Positions 1 through 6,578 of a stretch of 6,944 nt of DNA are shown one piece after another; within the stretch, counting starts at the first letter, position 1; every line of letters starts with the position of its first letter. The translations under genes were made by a program, and so were the position numbers. The DNA comes from Fidelibacterota bacterium UBA1611 (GTDB taxonomy: Bacteria > Fidelibacterota > Marinisomatia > Marinisomatales > UBA1611). The stretch lies in the NCBI GenBank assembly GCA_002321855.1, contig DCMX01000243.1, forward strand, positions 6,335 through 13,278. Reading direction: 5' to 3'. The notes beneath the pieces are model-generated. The model made no database searches. It saw only the letters and a program-made list of their open reading frames with translations, and was not told the DNA's origin.

Positions 1-46
1 GTCTTCTTCGTATTCGTCTTCTTCTTCGACATCTTCTTCCATATCC
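1..46 (-). repeat. GAA/GAC-rich trinucleotide tract
   Basis: The first 46 bases are an imperfect run of TCTTCTTCG-like triplets on the plus strand. They encode the Glu/Asp tail of the lipoprotein on the minus strand. Low-complexity triplet tracts like this can vary in length between strains by slippage; here it stays in frame as far as visible. Confidence 0.5.
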
Positions 47-420
47 TCACTCAGCCATTCTTCTTCGGAATCATCGGTTTTTTCTTTTTCTGGTTCAATC
101 TCCAAGTCTGAAATGGTGAAAACGAAGGATTGATTTGATAATTCATCTCCAAACATCAAAATTGAAACTTCAAATATGTAATTTCCAGGATAATCAGGGG
201 AAAAGGTCATTTCCTGCCCTGCTAATTTATATTTTAGATCTTTTGAGCTTAACAGGCTACCATCAGGTTGGTCAATAAGTATCCAACTGAAATCAACATC
301 ATTAGTTTCCTCAGGATTTTCAGCTGTAATAGTGATTGACTCTCCCACATATCCTACTATTCCATCTCCTCCGCATGAGACGATTAAGAATAGAAAAGTG
401 AAAAATAGAATTTTCTTCAT
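1..420 (-). CDS. Lipoprotein with PKD-like domain and acidic tail (partial, C-terminus beyond window)
   Basis: This reading frame runs from an ATG at 420 leftward to the window edge without a stop, giving the first 140 residues of a longer protein. It begins with a classic lipoprotein signal: two lysines, a hydrophobic stretch (residues 4-14) and a lipobox IVSC with the lipidated cysteine at 16, so the product should be membrane-anchored and exported. Residues about 22-104 look like a PKD/Ig-like beta-sandwich: a WILIDQPDGS segment (46-55), then TFSPDYPGNY (72-81) and an alternating hydrophobic strand. From residue 107 on the chain turns extremely acidic (22 of 34 residues are Glu or Asp), perhaps a linker or cation-binding tail. 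It starts 12 bases after ndk, with no terminator between, so it is probably the last visible gene of the operon. Start has no clear Shine-Dalgarno. Function unknown; PKD-like domains often mediate surface protein or carbohydrate contacts. The fold call is by motif only. Confidence 0.75.
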   Translation of the reverse strand, partial: MKKILFFTFLFLIVSCGGDGIVGYVGESITITAENPEETNDVDFSWILIDQPDGSLLSSKDLKYKLAGQEMTFSPDYPGNYIFEVSILMFGDELSNQSFVFTISDLEIEPEKEKTDDSEEEWLSEDMEEDVEEEDEYEED

Positions 421-432
421 TGATATGAGAAA

Positions 433-858
433 TTATTGATTGGCGATAAGTTCACTCTGCGTAAAGAAAAATCCAATCTCTTTTTCGGCATTTTCATCTG
501 AATCTGAACCGTGTACGGCATTCTCTTGAACATTGGTTGCGAAGTCTTTTCGGATAGTACCTTCTGCTGCTTCTTTAGGATCGGTGACACCGATAGTTTC
601 CCGCCATGAAGCAACAGCATTGTCTTTTTCCAATGCTAGTATCATACATGCTCCGGAAGACATAAAATTAATTAATTCATCATAAAATGGACGTTGCTTA
701 TGGATAGCATAAAATTCTTCTGCCTGTGCTTTTGTCAGTTTTAAAAGTTTTGCAGCTATGATCTTGAAATCAGCTTTTAGGATTTTATCATAGATTTTTC
801 CAGTGTTTCCATTTCTTACTGCATCTGGTTTGATGATTGCAAATGTTCTATTCCCCAT
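433..858 (-). CDS. ndk: Nucleoside diphosphate kinase
   Basis: This cytoplasmic enzyme moves the gamma phosphate between nucleoside triphosphates and diphosphates through a phosphohistidine. The 141-residue length is normal for bacterial Ndk. The signature NAVHGSDS lies at 113-120 with catalytic His116; other expected active-site residues are in place: Lys10 (in IIKPDAV), Tyr50, Arg86, Thr92, Arg103 and Asn113. The N-terminus NRTFAIIKPDAV fits the family, supporting the ATG at 858; a GGAAG about 11 bases upstream could act as the ribosome binding site. It follows sucD by 23 bases. The pairing is meaningful: succinyl-CoA synthetase makes ATP or GTP and Ndk redistributes the phosphate, and a physical association of the two enzymes has been reported in Pseudomonas. 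The identification is firm. Confidence 0.97.
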   Translation of the reverse strand: MGNRTFAIIKPDAVRNGNTGKIYDKILKADFKIIAAKLLKLTKAQAEEFYAIHKQRPFYDELINFMSSGACMILALEKDNAVASWRETIGVTDPKEAAEGTIRKDFATNVQENAVHGSDSDENAEKEIGFFFTQSELIANQ

Positions 859-881
859 TATTATTTTTTCTTCCGATATCT

Positions 882-1757
882 TTATTCCATTGATGCTTTT
901 AACACAATACCAATATCCGCAACGGACTCAGCAATATTTATACCACATTCCTTTAAGATCCGAATTTTAGCCTCAGCTGTATCATCACCACCGGAAACAA
1001 TTGCTCCAGCATGACCCATTCGTCTACCCGGGGGAGCGGTTTGACCGGCAATAAACCCCGTAATAGGTTTGGACATATTTTTATTTGCCCATCTTGCCGC
1101 TACGATTTCCATTTGTCCACCGATCTCCCCGATAATTACAACTCCCTCTGTTTCCGGGTCAGCTTCAAAGAGTTCCAAGCAATCCTGCATCGTGGTGCCG
1201 ATGATAGGGTCACCTCCAATACCTATAGCAGTGGTTTGACCTAAACCTACGTTAACACATTGGTCGATTGCTTCATAGGTAAGTGTACCAGATTTGGAAA
1301 TCACACCAATATTTCCCTTTTTACAAATAAACCCTGGCATAATACCTAACTTACATTCATCCACAGTAATGATTCCTGGACAATTTGGTCCAACCAACCG
1401 AGTACCATTTTGATTTACTATCTGTTTTACTTTTAGCATGTCATGTATAGGAATACCTTCCGTAATACAGACAACAACAGAGATTCCGGCAGAACTGGCT
1501 TCTATCACTGCTTCAGCAGCGAAAGGGGGAGGTACAAAAATAATGGATGTGTCCACACCGGTTTCTCCCACTGCTTCTTCCACGGAATCAAATACTGGAA
1601 TACGATCATGTAGAGTATTTTGACCGCCTTTACCTGGTGTTACTCCAGCCAAAATATTTGTACCATATTCCAGCATTTGCTCAGCATGGAACTGTCCTTC
1701 AGAACCAGTGACCCCTTGTACGAGAACTTTTGAATCCTTATTGACTAAAATGGACAT
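882..1757 (-). CDS. sucD: Succinyl-CoA synthetase alpha subunit
   Basis: Alpha subunit of succinate-CoA ligase, the TCA-cycle enzyme that interconverts succinyl-CoA plus NDP and phosphate with succinate plus NTP. The 291-residue length is typical. The N-terminal CoA-binding Rossmann domain shows VQGVTGSEGQFHAEQM (13-28) and GVTPGKGGQ (38-46); the ligase domain shows GPNCPGII (123-130), SKSGTLTYE (154-162), IGIGGDPIIGT (178-188) and GEIGGQ (210-215). The active-site phosphohistidine is His249 in GRRMGHAGAIVSGG. The ATG at 1757 lies 2 bases after the sucC stop, and no good Shine-Dalgarno is seen (only GGTGG about 15 bases upstream), so translation is probably coupled to sucC. The -1 frame of sucC runs directly into this start (see the slippery-site entry). 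The identification is firm. Confidence 0.97.
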   Translation of the reverse strand: MSILVNKDSKVLVQGVTGSEGQFHAEQMLEYGTNILAGVTPGKGGQNTLHDRIPVFDSVEEAVGETGVDTSIIFVPPPFAAEAVIEASSAGISVVVCITEGIPIHDMLKVKQIVNQNGTRLVGPNCPGIITVDECKLGIMPGFICKKGNIGVISKSGTLTYEAIDQCVNVGLGQTTAIGIGGDPIIGTTMQDCLELFEADPETEGVVIIGEIGGQMEIVAARWANKNMSKPITGFIAGQTAPPGRRMGHAGAIVSGGDDTAEAKIRILKECGINIAESVADIGIVLKASME

Positions 1758-1759
1758 GA

Positions 1760-2935
1760 TTACTTTTTTAAACCACCCAGCGTAGCTTTTACAACTTTTT
1801 CCGCAGCATCCTGCATGCCAATAGCTGGAATAATGGAAACGCCAGATTCACTTAATATTTGTTGTGCTTCTTCGGAGTTGGTTCCTTCAAGACGCACCAC
1901 AATCGGTACTTCAAGTTCAAGTTCTTTCACGGCCTGCACCACACCGTTTGCTACACGGTCACATCGTACGATTCCACCAAATATATTAATTAAAACGGCT
2001 CTTACATTCTTATCCGATAAAATAATACGAAAGCCATTTTTTACCGTTTCTGCACTTGCTGTACCTCCCACATCCAAAAAATTTGCTGGTTCACCACCGG
2101 CAATTTTTATGATATCCATGGTAGCCATTGCAAGGCCTGCACCATTCACCATACAACCTACATCCCCATCCAGTTTAATATAGTTCAAGTGGTAATTTCC
2201 TGCTTCAATTTCCATTGGATCTTCTTCGCTTATATCTCGCATTTCAGTGATTTCTTTTTGACGAAAGAGGGCGTTCCCATCAAAATTAAATTTAGAATCA
2301 AGGGCTAAAATATGTCCGTCTTGGGTCAAGATCAGAGGATTAATTTCAATCAGAGTAGCGTCTGTAGCTTGATAGCATACATACATTTTTATAAATATGG
2401 ATACTGCTTCCTTAAATGCTTCATCAGTAAGATTAAGTCCAAAAGCCAGTTTTCGTGCTTGGTAATTTTTTATGCCAAGAAGAGGTTCGATCCAAACCTT
2501 TACTATTTTTTCAGGTGTCTTAGATGCAACCTTTTCAATCTCTACTCCGCCTTCAGTCGAGACCATAAATACATCCATCTCTTTACCTCGATCCAAAGTG
2601 ATAGCAGCATAAAATTCTTTACTAATATCAGCACCCGACTCAATCAAGAGTCGCTGCACTGCTTTTCCGTTAGAACCAGTTTGATGAGTGACAAGGACCA
2701 TTCCTAACATTTCCTTTGCAAGTTTTTCCACTTCATCTCTGCTGTGAGCAAGTTTTACTCCCCCGCCTTTTCCACGACCACCAGCATGAATTTGTGCTTT
2801 TACCACTACAGTTTTTGTATCAAGGGTACGATAGGCATTTAAGGCTTCTTCTACGCTGAAGACAGGTATACCGGGAGGTGTTATAATTCCGTGTTTGCGA
2901 AAGATTTCCTTACCTTGATATTCATGGATTTTCAT
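1760..2935 (-). CDS. sucC: Succinyl-CoA synthetase beta subunit
   Basis: Beta subunit of succinate-CoA ligase; it carries the ATP-grasp nucleotide site and the succinate site and pairs with SucD. The 391-residue length matches the family. It opens with MKIHEYQGKEIF, typical of SucC, which fixes the start. The ATP-grasp domain has VVVKAQIHAGGRGKGGG (43-59) with nucleotide-binding Lys46; metal ligands are expected at Asn199 (in LIEINPL) and Asp213 (in ALDSKFNFD). The C-terminal flavodoxin-like domain has VNGAGLAMATMD (263-274), LDVGGTAS (287-294) and INIFGGIVRCD (316-326). Nucleotide choice (ATP or GTP) cannot be settled from the sequence. A good AAGGA lies 7 bases before the ATG, inside the end of arcC, whose stop is 2 bases upstream. 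The last codons contain a slippery run. The identification is firm. Confidence 0.97.
   Translation of the reverse strand: MKIHEYQGKEIFRKHGIITPPGIPVFSVEEALNAYRTLDTKTVVVKAQIHAGGRGKGGGVKLAHSRDEVEKLAKEMLGMVLVTHQTGSNGKAVQRLLIESGADISKEFYAAITLDRGKEMDVFMVSTEGGVEIEKVASKTPEKIVKVWIEPLLGIKNYQARKLAFGLNLTDEAFKEAVSIFIKMYVCYQATDATLIEINPLILTQDGHILALDSKFNFDGNALFRQKEITEMRDISEEDPMEIEAGNYHLNYIKLDGDVGCMVNGAGLAMATMDIIKIAGGEPANFLDVGGTASAETVKNGFRIILSDKNVRAVLINIFGGIVRCDRVANGVVQAVKELELEVPIVVRLEGTNSEEAQQILSESGVSIIPAIGMQDAAEKVVKATLGGLKK
1763..1772 (-). other. Possible -1 ribosomal frameshift slippery site at the end of sucC
   Basis: The last three sense codons of sucC read TTA AAA AAG before TAA. In frame they hold two classic X XXY YYZ heptamers, T TTA AAA and A AAA AAG; the second is the heptamer used in E. 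coli dnaX. A -1 slip would skip the TAA and read Val-Ile and then the sucD start in frame, giving a predicted 684-residue SucC-SucD fusion. I see no obvious downstream stem-loop, and the upstream GGGTGG is only a weak Shine-Dalgarno-like stimulator. The frame relation is seen directly; actual frameshifting is speculation. Confidence 0.25.
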
Positions 2936-2937
2936 GC

Positions 2938-3882
2938 TTAATTCCTTATGACAGTTCCTGCTTTTCCAACAAGAGCATCTTTGATATGGGGTATAGATGT
3001 GATAATAACTTTTTGCCCATGGTATTTTAAAAAATGAATGGCTGCTCTGATTTTAGGTTCGATACTTCCTTTTTGAAATTTGCCTTTATTAAATAGTTTT
3101 TCTGCTTCGTATCGTTTCATTTCCTGAATTGGTGATTGTTTTGAGTTTCCGAAATTGTGGTAAACGAATTCCACATCCGTGATAATCCAGAGCTCTTGCG
3201 CACGAATAATTCGTCCCAATTTCGCTGCGGTATAATCTTTGTCAATCACTGCATCCACTCCTTCTAAATGACTGTAGTTATCATTGTACACTGGAATCCC
3301 TCCACCACCTGTAGCAATAACAATTGTGCCCCTATCCACCAGGGCTTTAATGGATTTACCGTGCATGATATATTCTGGCATGGGAGACGGGATTACTCTG
3401 CGCCAATTTCCATGTTCTTGCTCCTTGATATCCCAGTTAAATTTTTCAGCTAACGGTTTTATTTCATCAAAATTATATCGAGCACCAATAAATTTAGTTG
3501 GTTCAAGGATTGTTGAATCATTTTTATTGATAATCACTTGGGTCACCATCGTGACGACTTCACGATCAATATTCATGTCTCGTAATTTATTCTGAACCGA
3601 TTGTTGGATCATATACCCAATCGTTCCTTGGGTCCCAGCAACACAAACACTCAGTGGTAATGGTGGTATCTGGTTATGGGTTAAATCCATGCGCATTAGT
3701 TCATTTCCAATCTGAGGGCCATTACCGTGATTAATACAAATATTGTAATTGAGATTCAAAAAATGTGAAATACCTGTTATTGTTTCTTTAATATTTGCGA
3801 ACTGCTGGTGAATTGTTCCACTTTCGTTCTTAGGCGAGATGCTATTCCCGCCGATGGCAATCATTGCTGTAAGGTGTGGCAT
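2938..3882 (-). CDS. arcC: Carbamate kinase
   Basis: Cytoplasmic amino-acid-kinase-fold enzyme that converts carbamoyl phosphate plus ADP to carbamate (then CO2 and ammonia) plus ATP. The 314 residues match the usual length. Motifs in order: IAIGGNS (8-14), NHGNGPQIGNE (51-61), VAGTQGTIGYMIQQ (81-94), PTKFIG (128-133), WRRVIPSPMPE (160-170), IATGGGGIPV (189-198), VDAVIDKDYTAAKLG (209-223), TDVEFVYHNFG (235-245) and FQKGSIEPKIRAA (269-281). Lys130, Lys215 and Lys277 match the three functional lysines known from the Enterococcus enzyme. Some positions differ from the textbook enzyme (AGTQG in place of AQTQG, INKND where VDPDD is common, PTKF in place of PTKP), so it is a divergent member. The pruA stop and this ATG abut (TAAATG), and AAGGA lies 4 bases upstream. 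No arcA or arcB is in the window, so the source of carbamoyl phosphate is not shown. The gene symbol is by family. Confidence 0.93.
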   Translation of the reverse strand: MPHLTAMIAIGGNSISPKNESGTIHQQFANIKETITGISHFLNLNYNICINHGNGPQIGNELMRMDLTHNQIPPLPLSVCVAGTQGTIGYMIQQSVQNKLRDMNIDREVVTMVTQVIINKNDSTILEPTKFIGARYNFDEIKPLAEKFNWDIKEQEHGNWRRVIPSPMPEYIMHGKSIKALVDRGTIVIATGGGGIPVYNDNYSHLEGVDAVIDKDYTAAKLGRIIRAQELWIITDVEFVYHNFGNSKQSPIQEMKRYEAEKLFNKGKFQKGSIEPKIRAAIHFLKYHGQKVIITSIPHIKDALVGKAGTVIRN

Positions 3883-5505
3883 TTAATCCTTTTCCAGGAA
3901 AGGATAGCGATAATCTTTAGGTGACTCAAATGTTTCCTTTATGGTTCGTATTGATACCCATCTTAAAAGATTTAAATCCGAACCTGCTTTATCGTTGGTT
4001 CCGGATGCTCTGCTTCCGCCAAATGGCTGTTGGCCGACAACTGCACCAGTTGGTTTATCATTGATATAAAAATTTCCTGCCGAATGTGTTAATCTTTTTG
4101 TTGCCTCAGATACTTTATCTTTATCCTGACCGATGACACATCCGGTCAGTCCGTAAGGGGAAGTTGAATCCAATATGTCAATTGTCTTACTCCATTCAGA
4201 CGGATCGTAGAGATAAACAGTTAGAACTGGCCCAAAGATTTCTTCCCGCATTGTTTTAAAATAGGGATCTGTTGTTAGAATAGTGGTAGGCTCAATAAAG
4301 TACCCTTTTGTATCATTACAATCGCCTCCAGATATTATTTCAGCATCCGATGATTCTTTCGCATGATTAATATATCCGCTAATGGAATCAAAAGCAGCTT
4401 TGTCAATTACCGCGTTCATGAAATTGGTAAAATCCCGCGGAGAACCAATTTTTATAGTTTTTAATTCCGATAGGTATTTATTTTTCACCTTTTCCCATAT
4501 TGTGGTTGGAATATAGGCCCTTGACATAGCGGAACATTTTTGACCCTGGTATTCAAATGCACCACGGATCATAGCTGTTACGAGTGTATCAATATCCGAT
4601 GATTCATGAGCGATACAAAAATCCTTTCCGCCAGTTTCACCGACTATTCTTGGATAAGTTTTGTACTCATTTATGTTTTCACCAATCATTTTCCAGATAT
4701 ATTGGAAGGTTTCAGTAGATCCAGTAAAATGAACACCTGACAGGTTCTCATTGGCTAATACGGGATTACCAACTTCACTTCCTGATCCGGGAATGAAATT
4801 GATAACGCCGTCTGGTAGTCCTGCTTCTTTAAACATCTTCATAAGATAATGACATGGAAGTACCGCACTGGATGCTGGTTTCCATAGAGCAACATTGCCC
4901 ATAAGAACTGGCGCTGTAGGAAGGTTGCCAGCTATTGAAGTAAAATTAAATGGTGTGATTGCAAATACGAAACCTTCCAAAGGACGATATTCCAACCGAT
5001 TATTCATACCTTTTGGAGAAATAAGATCTTGTCGGGAATAAATCTCTTCTGCATACTGTGCATTAAAATTGAAAAAATCAATCAATTCACAAGCAGAATC
5101 AACTTCAGCCTGGAAAGCATTCTTACTTTGATTAAGCATTGTAGATGCATTAATGGTGTCGCGCCATGGGCCTTTTAGGAGTTCTGCTGCTTTTCTGAAA
5201 ATTGCAGTCCGCTCTTCAAGGTGGGTCTTTGACCATGTTTTCCATGCTTTCATGGCAGTATCTATGGCCAGATTTGCTTCCGATTCACCAGCTTTGTGGT
5301 ATGTAGCTATAACATGTTGGTGGTCATGAGGCATTATACAATTTTCCGTATTGCCTGTTTTCTTTTCTTTACCGCCAATGATTAGCGGGATCTCGATATT
5401 CTGTGAACACATTTCATCATATTTGTGTTGAAGACTTTTCCGTTCTGGTGAGCCAGAAGCATAGGATCTAACTGGCTCATTAATTGCTTTTATAATTTTA
5501 TTCAT
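3883..5505 (-). CDS. pruA: 1-pyrroline-5-carboxylate dehydrogenase (ALDH4A1-type)
   Basis: Second step of proline breakdown: NAD-dependent oxidation of glutamate semialdehyde/P5C to glutamate. The protein is 540 residues from the ATG at 5505, the length of the stand-alone long P5C dehydrogenases of Bacteroidota and of mitochondrial ALDH4A1. The N-terminal INEPVRSYASGSPER (8-22) is characteristic of that group. Aldehyde dehydrogenase motifs follow: ITPFNFTS (183-190) with the oxyanion Asn187, WKPASS with Lys209, FTGST (260-264), GETGGKD (289-295) with general base Glu290, FEYQGQKCSAMSRAY (317-331) with nucleophile Cys324, REEIFGP (420-426) and the P5CDH signature PFGGSRASGTNDKAG (494-508). An in-frame GTG at 5514 would add three residues; I prefer the ATG, and neither start has a good Shine-Dalgarno. 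No proline dehydrogenase domain or gene is present here, so the partner must be elsewhere. It heads the tight block pruA-arcC-sucC-sucD-ndk. The identification is strong. Confidence 0.95.
   Translation of the reverse strand: MNKIIKAINEPVRSYASGSPERKSLQHKYDEMCSQNIEIPLIIGGKEKKTGNTENCIMPHDHQHVIATYHKAGESEANLAIDTAMKAWKTWSKTHLEERTAIFRKAAELLKGPWRDTINASTMLNQSKNAFQAEVDSACELIDFFNFNAQYAEEIYSRQDLISPKGMNNRLEYRPLEGFVFAITPFNFTSIAGNLPTAPVLMGNVALWKPASSAVLPCHYLMKMFKEAGLPDGVINFIPGSGSEVGNPVLANENLSGVHFTGSTETFQYIWKMIGENINEYKTYPRIVGETGGKDFCIAHESSDIDTLVTAMIRGAFEYQGQKCSAMSRAYIPTTIWEKVKNKYLSELKTIKIGSPRDFTNFMNAVIDKAAFDSISGYINHAKESSDAEIISGGDCNDTKGYFIEPTTILTTDPYFKTMREEIFGPVLTVYLYDPSEWSKTIDILDSTSPYGLTGCVIGQDKDKVSEATKRLTHSAGNFYINDKPTGAVVGQQPFGGSRASGTNDKAGSDLNLLRWVSIRTIKETFESPKDYRYPFLEKD
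3886..3905 (-). promoter_or_regulatory. Hairpin covering the arcC ribosome binding site
   Basis: On the minus strand the last codons of pruA form ATCCTTT-CCTGGA-AAAGGAT, a perfect 7-bp stem with a 6-base loop. The 3' arm contains the AAGGA that would serve arcC, whose ATG follows the pruA TAA directly. If it folds, arcC initiation would depend on ribosomes finishing pruA, that is, translational coupling. The pairing is seen directly; its role is inferred, and the stem is short and partly A-U. Confidence 0.4.
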
Positions 5506-5539
5506 ATTTTGCACATTATTGTATTAGGCAAAGCATGAA

Positions 5540-5568
5540 AAATTACCAGAGATCAATAGGAGTGACAA
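5540..5568 (-). promoter_or_regulatory. Possible sigma-70-like promoter for the pruA block
   Basis: In the gap between dus and pruA the minus strand reads TTGTCA (5568-5563), a 17-base spacer, then TAATTT (5545-5540) preceded by an extended TGG. The -35 matches 5 of 6 consensus bases, the -10 only 3 of 6. Transcription would begin near 5533, leaving a leader of about 28 bases to the ATG at 5505. The gap is the largest inside the leftward run, which fits a separate start for the metabolic block. If the organism uses a Bacteroidota-type sigma factor this consensus would not apply. Confidence 0.3.
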
Positions 5569-5582
5569 GAAACAGAGTTCAT

Positions 5583-6578
5583 TCAAAATTCTTGCACAAC
5601 ATCAATTGCTCTTGCTTTATCAAGAAATTCCTTTAGTATAACTCTCATTTCTGGGAGACTATGGGCGGTAACGAGTTTTTGCCGAAAGATAGCTGCACCG
5701 GGAAAACCTTTGATATAGTTTGAAAAATGTTTCCGCATTAGATTGGTTCCAGTTCGTTCACCACGGTTTTCAATTAATAGATTAAAATGCCGGCAACACA
5801 TTTTTGCAATATCAAATACAGAAGGATGGGATGGTACTTTCTGCCCTTCAAGTCTGGCTTTAGCTTCCCTAAAGAACCATGGGTTACCCTGCGCTGCTCT
5901 CGCTACCATTACAGCATCACAACCTGTTGTATCGAACATACGCATCATATCATCAGCCGTACGAACATCACCGTTCCCAACTACTGGGATTGAAACAGAT
6001 TCTTTAAGAATTTTGATGTAGTCCCAATCAGCTTTTCCGGTATATCGTTGTTTGGTAGTTCGAGCATGCAAAGTAATGGCTTTCACACCAATATTTTGAA
6101 GTCGCTCGCCAGCTTCTGGAATCACGATTTTCTCATTGTTCCACCCTATACGCATTTTAACCGTGACAGGCACTTCTGGAACAGATTCGACCACTGCTAA
6201 TGTAATATCCTCCATGAGACAAAGGTCCTGGAGTGCTGCTGAACCGGCTCCTTTTTTCGTTACCTTTGGGACTGGACAACCATAATTGATGTCAAGAATA
6301 TCTGGCTGAAACATATCCACAACATATCTGGATGCTTGGCTCATTGATTTACTATCCTTACCAAAGATTTGAACTCCGATAGGCCGTTCTATTTCATTAA
6401 AACGGATTAGGTCCAATGTTTTTGTATTTTCGCGAATAATACCATCAGCAGAAACAAATTCTGAATAGACCGCACCAGCACCCATTTCCCTGCATAGTAC
6501 TCTGAATGAATAATCCGTTACACCAGCCATTGGTGCGAGGAGTACAGGAACATCTATTTTCACGGAGCCAATTTTCAT
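5583..6578 (-). CDS. dus: tRNA-dihydrouridine synthase, DusB-like
   Basis: Flavin (FMN)-dependent enzyme that reduces specific uridines in tRNA to dihydrouridine. The 331-residue length fits the DusB/NifR3 group. The TIM-barrel domain begins with VPVLLAPMAGVTDYSFR (10-26) and MGAGAVYSEFVSADG (32-46), then VQIFGKD (69-75). The key motif DINYGCPVPKVTKKGAGSAAL (96-116) carries catalytic Cys101. Lys141 (VTVKMRIGW), His171 (ITLHART), NGD (202-204) and MVARAAQGNPW (224-234) complete the FMN and phosphate sites. The C-terminal helical part has the usual RKHFSNYIKGFPGA (282-295). Dus enzymes are confused easily among A, B and C classes; NYGCP and the C-terminal motif favour DusB. The ATG at 6578 fits the family start (MKIGSVKIDVPVLLAP); there is no Shine-Dalgarno, and a TATTAT hexamer lies only 8 bases upstream. 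It is divergent from rpmB and 77 bases before the pruA ATG. Confidence 0.94.
   Translation of the reverse strand: MKIGSVKIDVPVLLAPMAGVTDYSFRVLCREMGAGAVYSEFVSADGIIRENTKTLDLIRFNEIERPIGVQIFGKDSKSMSQASRYVVDMFQPDILDINYGCPVPKVTKKGAGSAALQDLCLMEDITLAVVESVPEVPVTVKMRIGWNNEKIVIPEAGERLQNIGVKAITLHARTTKQRYTGKADWDYIKILKESVSIPVVGNGDVRTADDMMRMFDTTGCDAVMVARAAQGNPWFFREAKARLEGQKVPSHPSVFDIAKMCCRHFNLLIENRGERTGTNLMRKHFSNYIKGFPGAAIFRQKLVTAHSLPEMRVILKEFLDKARAIDVVQEF

Noticed and set aside
1..46. A CRISPR-like or satellite repeat at the left edge
   Set aside because: It is an irregular triplet run inside a coding frame, with no spacers and no fixed repeat unit.
1815..2707. Long plus-strand open frames opposite sucC (1815-2183 and 2312-2707)
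   Set aside because: They lie wholly inside the well-supported sucC on the other strand, show no recognisable motif and have unnatural composition; they are shadows of the real codons.
882..3882. An FdrA/AllFGHK-like oxamate carbamoyltransferase cluster (SucD-like protein next to carbamate kinase)
   Set aside because: SucC and SucD here are complete ordinary succinyl-CoA synthetase subunits with the active-site His249 and the ATP-grasp motifs, not FdrA-type proteins, so the resemblance is only in the pairing.
2938..3882. Glutamate 5-kinase or another amino-acid kinase, suggested by the neighbouring proline-pathway gene
   Set aside because: HGNGPQ, WRRVIPSP, GGGGIPV and VIDKD together are carbamate kinase motifs, and there is no PUA domain.
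3883..5505. A generic aldehyde or succinate-semialdehyde dehydrogenase
   Set aside because: The 540-residue length, the N-terminal INEPVRSYASGSPER and the PFGGSRASGTNDKAG signature are specific to P5C dehydrogenase.
5506..5582. A riboswitch or leader RNA upstream of pruA
   Set aside because: The gap is under 80 bases and shows no stable paired element or known aptamer consensus.
5743..6021. Plus-strand open frames opposite dus
   Set aside because: They overlap the conserved FMN-binding and C-terminal regions of dus and resemble no protein family.
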